Source: an uncultured Massilia sp. (lineage in GTDB: Bacteria > Pseudomonadota > Gammaproteobacteria > Burkholderiales > Burkholderiaceae). From it: a stretch of 13,223 nt of DNA. A model generated the notes under the pieces. That model made no database searches, had not been told where the DNA came from, and saw only the letters and a list, made by a program, of their open reading frames with translations. The translations under genes were made by a program, and so were the position numbers. The DNA is taken from contig CAMPHU010000129.1 of assembly GCA_946886065.1 (NCBI GenBank), positions 1-13,223 of the forward strand, given 5' to 3'. Shown in pieces: positions 1 to 7,285 of the stretch (its first letter is position 1; each line of letters starts with the position of its first letter).

Positions 1-412
1 TTTCGCGTTCGGGCTCCGGTGGCTCATCGTCGACGTGATGCGCGACGTGATGCGCCTGCGCTTCCTCGCTCACCTGCGGAATGATGCCGAAGGGCGAGAA
101 GGTGCGGTCGAATTCGAGCGTGTAGATGGGCACCCCGTCCTCGTCCCGGGTCTCGGCGGGCGCAGGCTGCTCCCCGGCTTCCAGGGCCGGTGCAGGGAGA
201 GACGTCTCGGGAATCTCTTCCGCCGGAGCGGAAGGAGGCACTGGTATAACAGGAGGAGCGGGTGGGGCGGCCGAGAGATCGACCAGCCCCTTGTTACCGT
301 CGAAGACTTGCTGGCAGGCGCCGCAGCGCACGATGCCCCCACGCAGCTTGAGCTGGTCCGCGGCGACACGGAACATCGTGCCGCAGTGGGGGCATTGGGT
401 GGCCAGCGCCAT
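1..412 (-). CDS. Zinc-ribbon (DUF3426/MJ0042-type) protein, N-terminal part
   Basis: The gene starts at ATG 412 and runs off the left edge, leaving 137 codons. The first 37 residues form a zinc ribbon: CPHC at residues 7-10 and CGAC at 30-33, with the typical context 'CPHCGTMFRVAADQLK' and 'VRCGACQQVFDG'. This matches the MJ0042/zinc-ribbon_5 domain that usually heads DUF3426 proteins, which normally continue through a Pro/Ala/Glu-rich linker to a membrane segment and a C-terminal DUF3426 domain; those parts lie outside the window. The visible linker (about residues 48-137) is rich in Pro, Ala and Glu and ends in a doubled AHHV motif. The start lies 3 nt after the prmA stop, so it is probably the next gene of the accB-accC-prmA transcript. 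Family membership is recognised from the ribbon; the molecular function of the family is unknown to me. Confidence 0.85.
   Translation of the reverse strand, partial: MALATQCPHCGTMFRVAADQLKLRGGIVRCGACQQVFDGNKGLVDLSAAPPAPPVIPVPPSAPAEEIPETSLPAPALEAGEQPAPAETRDEDGVPIYTLEFDRTFSPFGIIPQVSEEAQAHHVAHHVDDEPPEPERE
32..55. repeat. Two tandem copies of a 12-bp unit inside the zinc-ribbon gene
   Basis: The 12-mer GACGTGATGCGC occurs twice head to tail (32-43 and 44-55). It is in frame with the minus-strand gene and encodes AHHV-AHHV in the acidic linker. The copies are identical, so this is either a recent duplication or a slippage-prone site. Confidence 0.9.
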
Positions 413-415
413 GCG

Positions 416-1372
416 TCAGCCGGCTGTGGCGGAGCGCGGCGCGGGTAGAGTGTCCTGGCCGAGCGTCCCGTGAAGGGCGACCCAGCCGTCCTGCTCGGCC
501 CAGACGCCCAGCTTGATGAAAGGTGCGTAGGCGGCGGCCACTTCCTCGGCCTGGCGCGCCAGCACGCCCGACAGGATCAGCGATCCGCCCGGCGCCACGC
601 GGCCGGACAGCATCGGCGCCATCAGCTTCAATGGGCTCGACAGGATGTTGGCCACCACGATGTCGAACTGGCCCTTGGCATGGCGCTGGTTCGGCGCCAC
701 GGCGAGGTCGTCCGGCACGTAGAAATCGATCGTGCAGTTGTTGCGCTCGGCATTGGCGCGCGCCGATTCGATCGCCTGCGGGTCGATGTCGACCCCCGCC
801 ACGTCGTCCGCGCCGAGCTTCTTGGCGACCATCGCCAGGATGCCCGAGCCGCAGCCGTAGTCCAGTACCGACTTGCCCGGCGCCGGATGGGCTTCCAGCC
901 ATTCCATGCACAGGCGGGTGGTCGGGTGGCTGCCGGTGCCGAAGGCCAGGCCCGGATCGAGCTCGAGAATGAGCCCGTCCGGGTCCGGCGCCTCGTGCCA
1001 GCTCGGCACGACCCAGATGTTCTTGCCGATGTGGATGGGCTCGAACTGCGATTGGGTCAGGCGCACCCAGTCGGCGTCCGCCACCGCGCGGGTGGTGAAG
1101 GACGGCACGACCGGCAGCTGGATCGCGTTGGCGGCTTCCTGGACGATCGCGAACTGGTCCGCGTCGGTATCGGTGAGCGCCACCACGCGGCTGCGGTCCC
1201 AGGCGGCTTCCTTCGGCTCCATGCCCGGCTCGCCGAACAGGGGCTTCTCGGCCTCCGTGCCTTCGTCGGCGTCCTCGACCGAGACCGACAGCGCGCCCGC
1301 CTCCATCAGGGCGTCGGACAAGGCCTCCGCGTGCTCGCGTGCGATCTCGATGACGACTTCAGTCCAGCTCAT
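416..1372 (-). CDS. prmA: Ribosomal protein L11 methyltransferase PrmA
   Basis: This is an S-adenosylmethionine-dependent methyltransferase that methylates lysines and the N-terminus of ribosomal protein L11 in the cytoplasm. The 318-residue product has an N-terminal substrate-recognition region (about 1-110, containing DWVR at 101-104) and a class I methyltransferase domain. Diagnostic motifs are [15 protein letters not shown] (138-152), the SAM-binding loop DYGCGSG (171-177), the acidic VDID after strand 2 (about 194-197), and the active-site-type NILSSPL (242-248). It is slightly longer than the usual length of about 295, mainly from a charged loop near residues 33-60 and an extended C-terminus. 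The ATG at 1372 gives the expected N-terminus (MSWTEVVIE) and sits 2 nt after the accC stop, so translation is probably coupled to accC. Confidence 0.97.
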   Translation of the reverse strand: MSWTEVVIEIAREHAEALSDALMEAGALSVSVEDADEGTEAEKPLFGEPGMEPKEAAWDRSRVVALTDTDADQFAIVQEAANAIQLPVVPSFTTRAVADADWVRLTQSQFEPIHIGKNIWVVPSWHEAPDPDGLILELDPGLAFGTGSHPTTRLCMEWLEAHPAPGKSVLDYGCGSGILAMVAKKLGADDVAGVDIDPQAIESARANAERNNCTIDFYVPDDLAVAPNQRHAKGQFDIVVANILSSPLKLMAPMLSGRVAPGGSLILSGVLARQAEEVAAAYAPFIKLGVWAEQDGWVALHGTLGQDTLPAPRSATAG

Positions 1373-1374
1373 GC

Positions 1375-2769
1375 TTATGCCTTGCTTTCCGATTTGGCGC
1401 CGATCGCGGTTTCCTTCGGCAGGTCCGGCTTGGATGCCAGCTTGTGCTCCAGGTAGTGGATGTTGGTGCCGCCTTCGATGAAGCGCGCGTCCACCATCAG
1501 CTCGCGGTGCAGCGGGATGTTGGTAAGAATACCTTCGACCACCATTTCGGAGAGCGCGATTTGCATGCGGCGGATCGCCTGCTCACGGGTGGCGCCGTAA
1601 GAAATTACCTTGCCGATCATCGAGTCGTAATGAGGTGGCACATAGTAACCCGCATACGAGTGCGAATCGACGCGGATGCCAGGGCCGCCCGGCGGGTGCC
1701 AGCCGGTGATGCGGCCAGGCGACGGGGTGAACTTGAACGGGTCTTCCGCGTTGATGCGGCACTCGATCGCGTGGCCCGACAGCATGATGTCGCGCTGGCG
1801 GAAGCGCAGCTTCTCGCCGCAGGCGATGCGGATCTGTTCCTGGACGATGTCGACGCCCGTGATCATCTCGGTGACCGGGTGCTCGACCTGGACGCGGGTG
1901 TTCATCTCGATGAAGTAGAACTCGCCGTTCTCGTACAGGAATTCGAAGGTGCCCGCGCCGCGGTAGCCGATCTTGCGGCAGGCTTCGGCGCAGCGGTCGC
2001 CGATCTTCTCGATCAGCTTGCGCGGGATGCCCGGCGCCGGCGCTTCTTCGATGACCTTCTGGTGGCGGCGCTGCATCGAGCAGTCGCGCTCGCCCAGCCA
2101 GACGGCGTTCTTGTGTTCGTCGGCGAGGATCTGGATTTCCACGTGGCGCGGATTTTCCAGGAACTTCTCCATATAGACTTCCGGATTGCCGAAGGCGGTG
2201 CCGGCTTCGGTCTTGGTCATCTGGACCGCGTTCAGCAGGGCCGCTTCGGTATGCACCACGCGCATGCCGCGACCGCCGCCGCCGCCGGCCGCCTTGATGA
2301 TGACCGGGTAGCCGATCTTGCGCGCGGTCTGCACGATTTCCTTCGGATCGTCCGGCAGGGCGCCGTCCGAACCCGGCACGCAGGGCACGCCGGCCTTGAT
2401 CATGGCCTGCTTCGCCGACACCTTGTCGCCCATCAGGCGGATCGATTCCGGACGCGGGCCGATGAAGACGAAGCCCGATTTTTCCACGCGCTCGGCGAAG
2501 TCGGCGTTCTCCGACAGGAAGCCGTAGCCCGGGTGGATCGCTTCGGCGTCGGTGACTTCGGCCGCGCTGATGATCGCCGGCATGTTGAGGTAGCTGAGCG
2601 TCGACTGGGCCGGACCGATGCAGACGGATTCATCCGCCAGCTTCACGTACTTGGCGTCCTTGTCCGCCTCGGAGTGAACGACAACCGTCTTGATGCCCAG
2701 CTCGCGGCAGGCGCGCTGGATACGCAGCGCGATTTCACCACGGTTGGCGATGAGGATTTTTTCAAACAT
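1375..2769 (-). CDS. accC: Biotin carboxylase subunit of acetyl-CoA carboxylase
   Basis: AccC uses ATP and bicarbonate to carboxylate the biotin carried by AccB, the first half-reaction of fatty-acid synthesis. The 464-residue product aligns position for position with the classical enzyme as I recall its numbering: K116, K159, the glycine-rich ATP lid GGGGGRG (162-168), H209, H236 and K238, E276, E288, N290, R292, Q294, E296 and R338 are all present. Domains run in the standard order: biotin carboxylase N-terminal (1-110), ATP-grasp (115-310) and C-terminal (335-445). About 15 extra residues, rich in Lys, Ser and Glu, extend the C-terminus beyond the usual length of about 449. The ATG at 2769 gives the canonical start [14 protein letters not shown], but no clear Shine-Dalgarno precedes it. 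It lies 102 nt downstream of accB, in a gap that holds two hairpins. Confidence 0.98.
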   Translation of the reverse strand: MFEKILIANRGEIALRIQRACRELGIKTVVVHSEADKDAKYVKLADESVCIGPAQSTLSYLNMPAIISAAEVTDAEAIHPGYGFLSENADFAERVEKSGFVFIGPRPESIRLMGDKVSAKQAMIKAGVPCVPGSDGALPDDPKEIVQTARKIGYPVIIKAAGGGGGRGMRVVHTEAALLNAVQMTKTEAGTAFGNPEVYMEKFLENPRHVEIQILADEHKNAVWLGERDCSMQRRHQKVIEEAPAPGIPRKLIEKIGDRCAEACRKIGYRGAGTFEFLYENGEFYFIEMNTRVQVEHPVTEMITGVDIVQEQIRIACGEKLRFRQRDIMLSGHAIECRINAEDPFKFTPSPGRITGWHPPGGPGIRVDSHSYAGYYVPPHYDSMIGKVISYGATREQAIRRMQIALSEMVVEGILTNIPLHRELMVDARFIEGGTNIHYLEHKLASKPDLPKETAIGAKSESKA

Positions 2770-2790
2770 GGTAGGTTCGGTGTTTCAGTG

Positions 2791-2821
2791 AAAACCGGCG
2801 CAGCAGTACAGCAAGCGCCGG
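2791..2821 (-). promoter_or_regulatory. Intercistronic hairpin with short T-run between accB and accC
   Basis: Read on the minus strand, CCGGCGC (2821-2815) and GCGCCGG (2801-2795) are perfect 7-bp complements around a 13-nt loop, followed directly by TTTT (2794-2791). It has the shape of a weak intrinsic terminator or attenuator and ends 21 nt before the accC start codon. The T-run is short and the loop fairly large, so partial termination, mRNA processing or 3'-end protection of accB mRNA are all possible. The structure is visible in the sequence; the function is inferred. Confidence 0.45.
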
Positions 2822-2839
2822 ACACGACATGGATGAGCT

Positions 2840-2858
2840 GGCGGCCGGGAATGCCGCC
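2840..2858 (-). other. Short GC-rich hairpin just after the accB stop
   Basis: GGCGGC and GCCGCC form a perfect 6-bp inverted repeat around a 7-nt loop in the accB-accC gap, 13 nt past the accB stop. No T-run follows. It may protect the accB mRNA end or may be chance in GC-rich DNA. Confidence 0.25.
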
Positions 2859-2871
2859 GGGCCGGGCTGGA

Positions 2872-3345
2872 TTAGCCGATCACGAACAGCGGCTGGCCGA
2901 ATTCGACCGGTTGGCCGTTTTCCACGAGGATCTTGGTGACAACGCCAGCGACGTCGGCGTCGATTTCATTCAGGAGCTTCATCGCTTCGATGATGCACAG
3001 GGTGTCGCCTTCCTTGATGTTCTGGCCGACTTCGACGAAGGCCGGAGCGCCCGGAGCGGAAGAACGGTAGAAGGTGCCGACCATCGGCGACTTGACCACG
3101 TGGCCGCTCGGTTCGGCGGCGACGGCCGGCGCGGCCGGGGCTGCTGCCGGGGCCGGCGCTGCTGCGTGATGGGCCGGGGCGGCGTAGTGCTGCACGCCCT
3201 GCGGCGGCATGACCACCATTTGATTCTGCGGGATTGCGGACGACTTGACGATGCGAACCTTGCTTTCGCCTTCGGTCACTTCCAGTTCGGCGATGTCCGA
3301 TTCAGCGACCAGGTCGATCAAAGTCTTGAGTTTTCGTAGATCCAT
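2872..3345 (-). CDS. accB: Biotin carboxyl carrier protein of acetyl-CoA carboxylase
   Basis: AccB carries the biotin that is carboxylated by AccC and then delivers the carboxyl group to the AccA/AccD transferase. The 157-residue protein has the expected layout: an N-terminal assembly region ([18 protein letters not shown], then a short basic beta segment), a mobile Ala/Pro-rich linker (about 55-78), and a C-terminal biotinyl/lipoyl domain (about 82-157). The biotinylation motif EAMK is at 120-123, so K123 is the modified lysine. The domain also has the '[10 protein letters not shown]' strand (86-95), with the GTFYRS thumb-type signature of bacterial BCCP. The ATG at 3345 is supported by a good Shine-Dalgarno, AAGGGG at 3357-3352, 6 nt upstream. 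The 96-nt gap to aroQ holds no convincing promoter, so aroQ-accB cotranscription is plausible but unproven. Confidence 0.98.
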   Translation of the reverse strand: MDLRKLKTLIDLVAESDIAELEVTEGESKVRIVKSSAIPQNQMVVMPPQGVQHYAAPAHHAAAPAPAAAPAAPAVAAEPSGHVVKSPMVGTFYRSSAPGAPAFVEVGQNIKEGDTLCIIEAMKLLNEIDADVAGVVTKILVENGQPVEFGQPLFVIG

Positions 3346-3441
3346 GTGAAACCCCTTGGAATTATTCGTTTTAAGAGAGCAGTCCGGCGCGAAGGTGGTG
3401 GCCGCGCGGCCGCTGATACATGAAGTTGACGTAGATTAACG

Positions 3442-3873
3442 CTATTTAAGTGCGAAGTCGATGGCAAACCGATATCCGTCCGGCCCCAGTCCGCAAATCA
3501 CGCCGCGCGCGATGGCCGACAAATACGAATGGTGCCGGAAGGCTTCGCGTTGATGGATATTCGAAATATGCACCTCCACGAACGGGATCGCCACCGCAGC
3601 TAACGCATCGCGCAACGCTACGCTGGTATGGGTCAGGCCGCCAGGGTTGATGACGATGGCGTCCACACCTTCCTCGCGGGCGGCATGGATGCGGTCGATC
3701 AGGGCTCCTTCATGATTGCTCTGGAAACAGGCGATGCTCGCGCCTGCCGCCTGGGCCTGCTGCGCCGCTGCCTGTTCGATGTCGGCGAGGGTCGTCGCGC
3801 CGTACACCGCCGGCTCCCGGGTCCCCAATAAATTGAGGTTGGGGCCGTTAAGCAGCAGTAGCTTTTTTGCCAT
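3442..3873 (-). CDS. aroQ: Type II 3-dehydroquinate dehydratase
   Basis: AroQ dehydrates 3-dehydroquinate to 3-dehydroshikimate, step three of the shikimate pathway, and is usually a cytoplasmic dodecamer. Starting at ATG 3873 the protein has 143 residues, near the family norm of about 146. Family motifs are [13 protein letters not shown] (9-21) with N12, R19 and catalytic Y24; FQSNHEG (50-56); [10 protein letters not shown] (75-84) with N76; and VEVHISN (99-105) with E100 and catalytic H102, followed by R113. A longer frame reaches back to TTG 3933 and ATG 3906, but both would lie inside the candidate promoter and add unconserved residues. ATG 3876 is equally possible (adds one Met). No good Shine-Dalgarno is visible. 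The gene heads the accB-accC-prmA cluster, an arrangement I recall as common in proteobacteria. Confidence 0.97.
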   Translation of the reverse strand: MAKKLLLLNGPNLNLLGTREPAVYGATTLADIEQAAAQQAQAAGASIACFQSNHEGALIDRIHAAREEGVDAIVINPGGLTHTSVALRDALAAVAIPFVEVHISNIHQREAFRHHSYLSAIARGVICGLGPDGYRFAIDFALK

Positions 3874-3904
3874 CATAAGGAGTCTGGTTGCCCGAAAGTC
3901 AGGC

Positions 3905-3933
3905 ATTGTGCCGCCAAGCTCAGCTATTGGCAA
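3905..3933 (-). promoter_or_regulatory. Candidate sigma70 promoter for the aroQ-accB-accC cluster
   Basis: On the minus strand TTGCCA (3933-3928, 5/6 match to TTGACA) and CACAAT (3910-3905, 4/6 match to TATAAT) are separated by exactly 17 bp. Transcription would begin near 3898, giving a leader of about 25 nt to the aroQ ATG. The position fits the gap between tlpA and aroQ. Prediction only. Confidence 0.45.
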
Positions 3934-4038
3934 GCGGTAAAATTATCCGTGGATAAACGCAAGTTCGCCGAAAATGGAATCGTACGACCGTTCGATAAGT
4001 TCTTGTATTGACGGCGTTTTCCGCAGCGTCTTCCAGGA

Positions 4039-4599
4039 TTATCCGTTCAGTTTGGCGAGATCGGCGCGCAATTCGTCGAACTTCAGTTTGCCCAGGTAAG
4101 TCTTGCGTACCTGGCCATCCGCGCCGATCAGCACGGTATAGGGCAGGCCGCCCGCGGTATTGCCGAAACCGCGGGAGAGCTCGGTGCCGCCCATGCCGCC
4201 TACATATAAAGGATAGGAAATCTTCAGTTTCGCGGCGAATTCGGCCATGTTCGACGGCGAATCGATGCCGATGCCGATCACATTGAAGCGCTTGCCGCCA
4301 TCCTCGCCGGCCAGGGCCGAAAGTTCCGGCATTTCCTGCACGCAGGGCGCGCACCAGGTGGCCCAGAAGTTCACCAGCAGCGGCTTGCCCTGCCATTGGG
4401 ACAGCGCCTGCGGCTTGCCCTCGAGGTCGTTGAGCGATTGCGCGAACAGCTGGCCCACCGCCGTGTGCGGCTTGCCGCCGGTCGGGGCATAGGCCGTGGT
4501 CTGCGGGGAAGGGTCTTTCTTGTTGATGGCCACGAGCGCGCCCATCACGCCGAACATGGCGGCAACGGCCGCGTAGGCGGCCACGTGTTTCTTGTTCAT
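4039..4599 (-). CDS. TlpA/ResA-family membrane-anchored thiol-disulfide oxidoreductase
   Basis: This is a periplasm-facing thioredoxin-like protein, probably a disulfide reductase of the TlpA/ResA/DsbE type that keeps apo-cytochrome or other extracytoplasmic cysteines reduced. The 186-residue product starts with MNKK and an uncleaved-looking hydrophobic segment (about 5-24) with no lipobox. A linker and a thioredoxin fold follow: NFWATWCAPC with active-site C83 and C86, then the cis-proline loop GGLPYTVLI (P153) and a C-terminal helix. ATG 4599 was chosen because it overlaps the upstream stop as ATGA and follows an AGGA-type ribosome-binding site. The frame is open further upstream, but those residues are Arg-rich out-of-frame readings of the neighbouring gene. 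Its specific partner cannot be read from the window; no cytochrome-maturation genes are adjacent. Confidence 0.92.
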   Translation of the reverse strand: MNKKHVAAYAAVAAMFGVMGALVAINKKDPSPQTTAYAPTGGKPHTAVGQLFAQSLNDLEGKPQALSQWQGKPLLVNFWATWCAPCVQEMPELSALAGEDGGKRFNVIGIGIDSPSNMAEFAAKLKISYPLYVGGMGGTELSRGFGNTAGGLPYTVLIGADGQVRKTYLGKLKFDELRADLAKLNG

Positions 4600-5243
4600 T
4601 CGTCCTGTTCCAGAGTCTCGTCGGTGTTCAAGAGAGCGCGCAGGCCGGCCGCGTCGACCCGCTGCAGGCGGCCGTCGCCGCGCGGCTTGAGGGCGCCGCG
4701 CAAGTCGTGGAACTCGTAGAGCTCCGCGTGGACGTCTTCCTTGCCCCACGTGAAGCTCACGGTCTCGACCGGCGCATGGCGGCCACCCTTGAAATGCGGG
4801 GTTTCCGAGATCTCAATATTAACATTGCGGTTCAGCAGGTAGATTTCCACTTCCTTGGCGCTGTCCGCGAACAATTGCAGGTGAACGGCGTCGTGCTCGC
4901 CGGCCGTGCCGTTGAGCACCGCGCCGGTGAGGTAGGGGCGGAATTCGGCCAGGGCGTCCATCACCTGCAGGGCGGTGGCGCGCAAGGAGGCCAGGCGCTC
5001 GCCATGCTCGGGGCCGCCGAACAGGGCCAGGTACTTGCGCACCTCGTCCTCGATCTGGGCGTCGTCCGGCATCATGTTGGGCTTGGGATCGTCGACGCCG
5101 AGCACCTGGCGCGCCGCCTTGCGCCGCGCCGTCGCGTAGTCGGCGCCGTCCTGGGCAATCATGCGCGCAGCCGTGAGGGCGATCTCGGCGCGCAACTGGA
5201 GGAGATCGTTGTTCTGGGTCGGCATCATCATGAGGCAAATCAT
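4596..5243 (-). CDS. Uncharacterised protein, possible degenerate nucleotidyltransferase-like fold
   Basis: This 215-residue, mainly cytoplasmic-looking protein has no signal peptide or membrane segment. The N-terminal third is helical and charged (LRAEIALTAARMIAQDGADY, about 17-36, then ARRKAAR). The central part, 'YLTGAVLNGTAGEHDAV' followed by 'HLQLFADSAKEVEIYL', resembles the hG-G/S...DxD strand-turn-strand of nucleotidyltransferases, but the metal-binding acidic pair is not intact, so catalysis is doubtful. I recall homologues near thioredoxin and mpl genes in betaproteobacteria under the name 'hypothetical protein'; that is memory, not a search. The stop overlaps the tlpA-like start by 4 nt (ATGA), so the two are translationally coupled. 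The start is uncertain: ATG 5243, 5231, 5228 and 5225 are all in frame and none has a clear Shine-Dalgarno. Confidence 0.75.
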   Translation of the reverse strand: MICLMMMPTQNNDLLQLRAEIALTAARMIAQDGADYATARRKAARQVLGVDDPKPNMMPDDAQIEDEVRKYLALFGGPEHGERLASLRATALQVMDALAEFRPYLTGAVLNGTAGEHDAVHLQLFADSAKEVEIYLLNRNVNIEISETPHFKGGRHAPVETVSFTWGKEDVHAELYEFHDLRGALKPRGDGRLQRVDAAGLRALLNTDETLEQDE

Positions 5244-5309
5244 ACTCTGAACGGAAAACTTGGGCGGCTCGGGTAGAATCCCGTATTCGCCATTTGGACA
5301 TTACTTGCC
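5244..5309. promoter_or_regulatory. Divergent promoter region between the thioredoxin operon and mpl
   Basis: These 66 nt separate divergently transcribed operons, so promoters for both should lie in or near them. On the plus strand TAGAAT (5274-5279) is a good -10-like hexamer 30 nt before the mpl start, without a recognisable -35 at 16-18 bp. On the minus strand TATGAT (5244-5239) is -10-like but overlaps the first possible ATG of the leftward gene. No operator-like palindrome was seen. Confidence 0.4.
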
Positions 5310-6695
5310 ATGCACATTCATATTCTAGGTATTTGCGGAACTTTCATGGGCGGCCTGGCGGTGCTGGCCAAGGAAGCCGGCCACCGCGTGACGGGCTGCG
5401 ACGCCAACGTCTACCCGCCGATGAGCACCCAGCTGGAAGCCCAGGGCATTGAATTGATCCAGGGCTATGGCCCGGAACAGGTCTCGCTGAATCCCGACCT
5501 GTATGTGATCGGTAACGTCATGACCCGTGGCAATCCGCTGATCGAAGAGATCCTGAACCGCGGCCTGCCCTATGTCTCCGGCCCGCAGTGGATCGGCGAG
5601 CACATCCTGCGTAATAAATGGGTGCTGGCCGTGGCCGGCACGCACGGCAAGACCACGACCACCTCGATGCTGGCCTGGATCCTGGAAGACGCGGGCTATG
5701 CGCCGGGCTTCCTGATCGGCGGCGTGCCGATGAACTTCGGCATCTCGGCGCGCCTGCACGGCGACAAGCCGAGCGACTTCTTCGTGATCGAGGCGGACGA
5801 GTACGACACCGCCTTTTTCGACAAGCGCAGCAAGTTCGTGCACTACCACGCCAAGACCGCGGTGCTGAACAACCTCGAATACGACCACGCCGACATCTTC
5901 CCGGACATCGGCGCCATCGAAACCCAGTTCCACCACCTGGTGCGCACCGTGCCGGGCGTGGGCCGCCTGATCGTCAACGGCGACGAAGCCTCGCTGGGCC
6001 GCGTCATCAAGCGCGGCTGCTGGAGCGAGAAGGAGACCTTCGGCGCGGCCGAGGGCGTGGACTGGAGCCTGATCGAGCATCCGGGCGGCTCCAGCTTCGA
6101 CGTGCTATTCAACCGCGGCGGCGGACCGGGCGAGCACCAGGGCACCGTGCACTGGGAACTGACCGGCCACCATAACCGCTCCAACGCGATGGCGGCGATC
6201 GCCGCCGCGCGCCACGTCGGCGTGCCGGCCGCCCAGGCCATCGATTCGCTGTCGCGCTTCCAGAGTGTCAAGCGGCGCATGGAGGTGCGCGGCGTGGTGA
6301 ACCAGGTCACCGTGTACGACGACTTCGCCCACCACCCGACCGCGATCGCCACCACCGTGGGCGGCCTGCGCCAGAAGATCGGCACCAGCGGCCGCATCCT
6401 GGCCGTGCTCGAGCCGCGCTCGAACACCATGAAGCTGGGCGCGATGAAGGATGCGCTGCCGGGCAGCCTGAAGGACGCCGACCTGGTGTTCGGCTTCGGC
6501 AGCCAGCAGGCGCTGGGCTGGTCGCTGGCGGATGCATTGAAGCCCCTGGGTGCGATCGCCCACAGCTTCGACCAGCTCGACTACCTGGTCCAGGCGGTGG
6601 TGCAGGCGGCCCAGCCGGGCGACCACATCCTCGTGATGAGCAATGGCGGCTTCGGCGGCGTGCACCAGAAACTGCTCGACGCCCTGGCTCCATGA
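5310..6695 (+). CDS. mpl: UDP-N-acetylmuramate:L-alanyl-gamma-D-glutamyl-meso-diaminopimelate ligase
   Basis: Mpl attaches the tripeptide L-Ala-gamma-D-Glu-meso-DAP, recovered from old murein, directly to UDP-MurNAc with ATP, feeding recycled peptide into peptidoglycan synthesis in the cytoplasm. The 461-residue product has the Mur ligase three-domain layout. The N-terminal UDP-binding domain starts HIHILGICGTFMGGLA (2-17). The central ATPase carries the P-loop AGTHGKTTTT (109-118), the Mpl-type EADEYDTAFFDKRSKF (161-176) and NLEYDHADIF (188-197). The C-terminal domain follows 'GHHNRSNAMAAIAAAR' and contains VYDDFAHHPTAI. The EADEYD and ICGTFMGGLA signatures favour Mpl over MurC. The start ATG 5310 is the only one giving a complete N-terminal domain. 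The stop overlaps yqiA by 4 nt. Confidence 0.96.
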   Translation: MHIHILGICGTFMGGLAVLAKEAGHRVTGCDANVYPPMSTQLEAQGIELIQGYGPEQVSLNPDLYVIGNVMTRGNPLIEEILNRGLPYVSGPQWIGEHILRNKWVLAVAGTHGKTTTTSMLAWILEDAGYAPGFLIGGVPMNFGISARLHGDKPSDFFVIEADEYDTAFFDKRSKFVHYHAKTAVLNNLEYDHADIFPDIGAIETQFHHLVRTVPGVGRLIVNGDEASLGRVIKRGCWSEKETFGAAEGVDWSLIEHPGGSSFDVLFNRGGGPGEHQGTVHWELTGHHNRSNAMAAIAAARHVGVPAAQAIDSLSRFQSVKRRMEVRGVVNQVTVYDDFAHHPTAIATTVGGLRQKIGTSGRILAVLEPRSNTMKLGAMKDALPGSLKDADLVFGFGSQQALGWSLADALKPLGAIAHSFDQLDYLVQAVVQAAQPGDHILVMSNGGFGGVHQKLLDALAP

Positions 6696-7285
6696 TCGCA
6701 CACGCGCACGTTTTGTATTTGCACGGATTCCGTTCGTCGCCGCGTTCCTTCAAGGCGCGCGTGGTGCAGAAAAGACTGGAAGAGCTGGGACGGGCGCATG
6801 AGCTGATCTGCCCCCAGCTGCCGGCCTCGCCGAAGGCGGCGATGGAACTGGCCCTGCGGCTGGCGGAGCGCCATGCGCCGCACGACCTGTCGATCATCGG
6901 CTCCTCGCTGGGCGGCTTCTATGCCACCTGGCTGGCCGAGCGCCTGGACGTGAAGGCGGTCGTGATCAACCCTTCGGTGAACCCGCTCAAGAACCTGGAA
7001 AAGCACGTCGGCATGACCACGGCCTGGCATTCCGATGAGCCTTTCGAATTCAAGCAGGAATACATCGGCGAACTGGCCGACCTGCGCGTGCAGCGGATCA
7101 CGCGGCCGGAACGCTACTTCCTGCTGGCCGCGACCGGCGACGAAGTGCTCGATTACCGCGACATGGTCGCCCACTATGCGGGCGCGCGCCAGCATGTGAT
7201 CGAGGGCAGCGACCACGCGATTTCGGAATTCCCGCAGTATGTGGACGAGGTATTGGCCTTCTGTACCAAAGGCATGGCGCAGTGA
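6692..7285 (+). CDS. yqiA: YqiA/YcfP-family alpha/beta-hydrolase (esterase)
   Basis: This is a small cytoplasmic serine hydrolase of the YqiA family, known for activity on short acyl esters in vitro and with no firmly established physiological substrate. The 197-residue protein has the family's opening LYLHGFRSSPRSFKA (8-22) and the nucleophile elbow GSSLGG (70-75, nucleophile S72). The third-strand acid is likely in TGDEVLDY (148-155; D150 or D154) and the catalytic histidine in GSDHAISEF (H175). The length matches the family norm of about 190. The ATG overlaps the mpl TGA as ATGA, and the stop overlaps the GTG start of the next gene. The association with mpl and ubiC gives no clear functional hint and may simply reflect cotranscription. 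Confidence 0.9.
   Translation: MIAHAHVLYLHGFRSSPRSFKARVVQKRLEELGRAHELICPQLPASPKAAMELALRLAERHAPHDLSIIGSSLGGFYATWLAERLDVKAVVINPSVNPLKNLEKHVGMTTAWHSDEPFEFKQEYIGELADLRVQRITRPERYFLLAATGDEVLDYRDMVAHYAGARQHVIEGSDHAISEFPQYVDEVLAFCTKGMAQ

Noticed and set aside
1444..3339. 631-codon open frame on the plus strand opposite accC and accB
   Set aside because: It is antisense to two certain genes; its Arg/Asp/His/Leu-rich composition and lack of any family motif are typical of shadow frames in GC-rich DNA.
3400..3411. 12-nt palindrome GGCCGCGCGGCC between aroQ and accB
   Set aside because: It is a simple GC palindrome with no loop or T-run and is not unexpected in such GC-rich DNA.
3874..3933. Upstream extension of aroQ to TTG 3933 or ATG 3906
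   Set aside because: The extra residues are not family-like and both starts fall within the candidate promoter; ATG 3873 gives the canonical N-terminus and length.
4600..4749. 50-residue upstream extension of the TlpA-like protein
   Set aside because: The residues are Arg/Pro-rich and read the overlapping upstream gene out of frame; ATG 4599 with the ATGA overlap precedes a proper membrane anchor.
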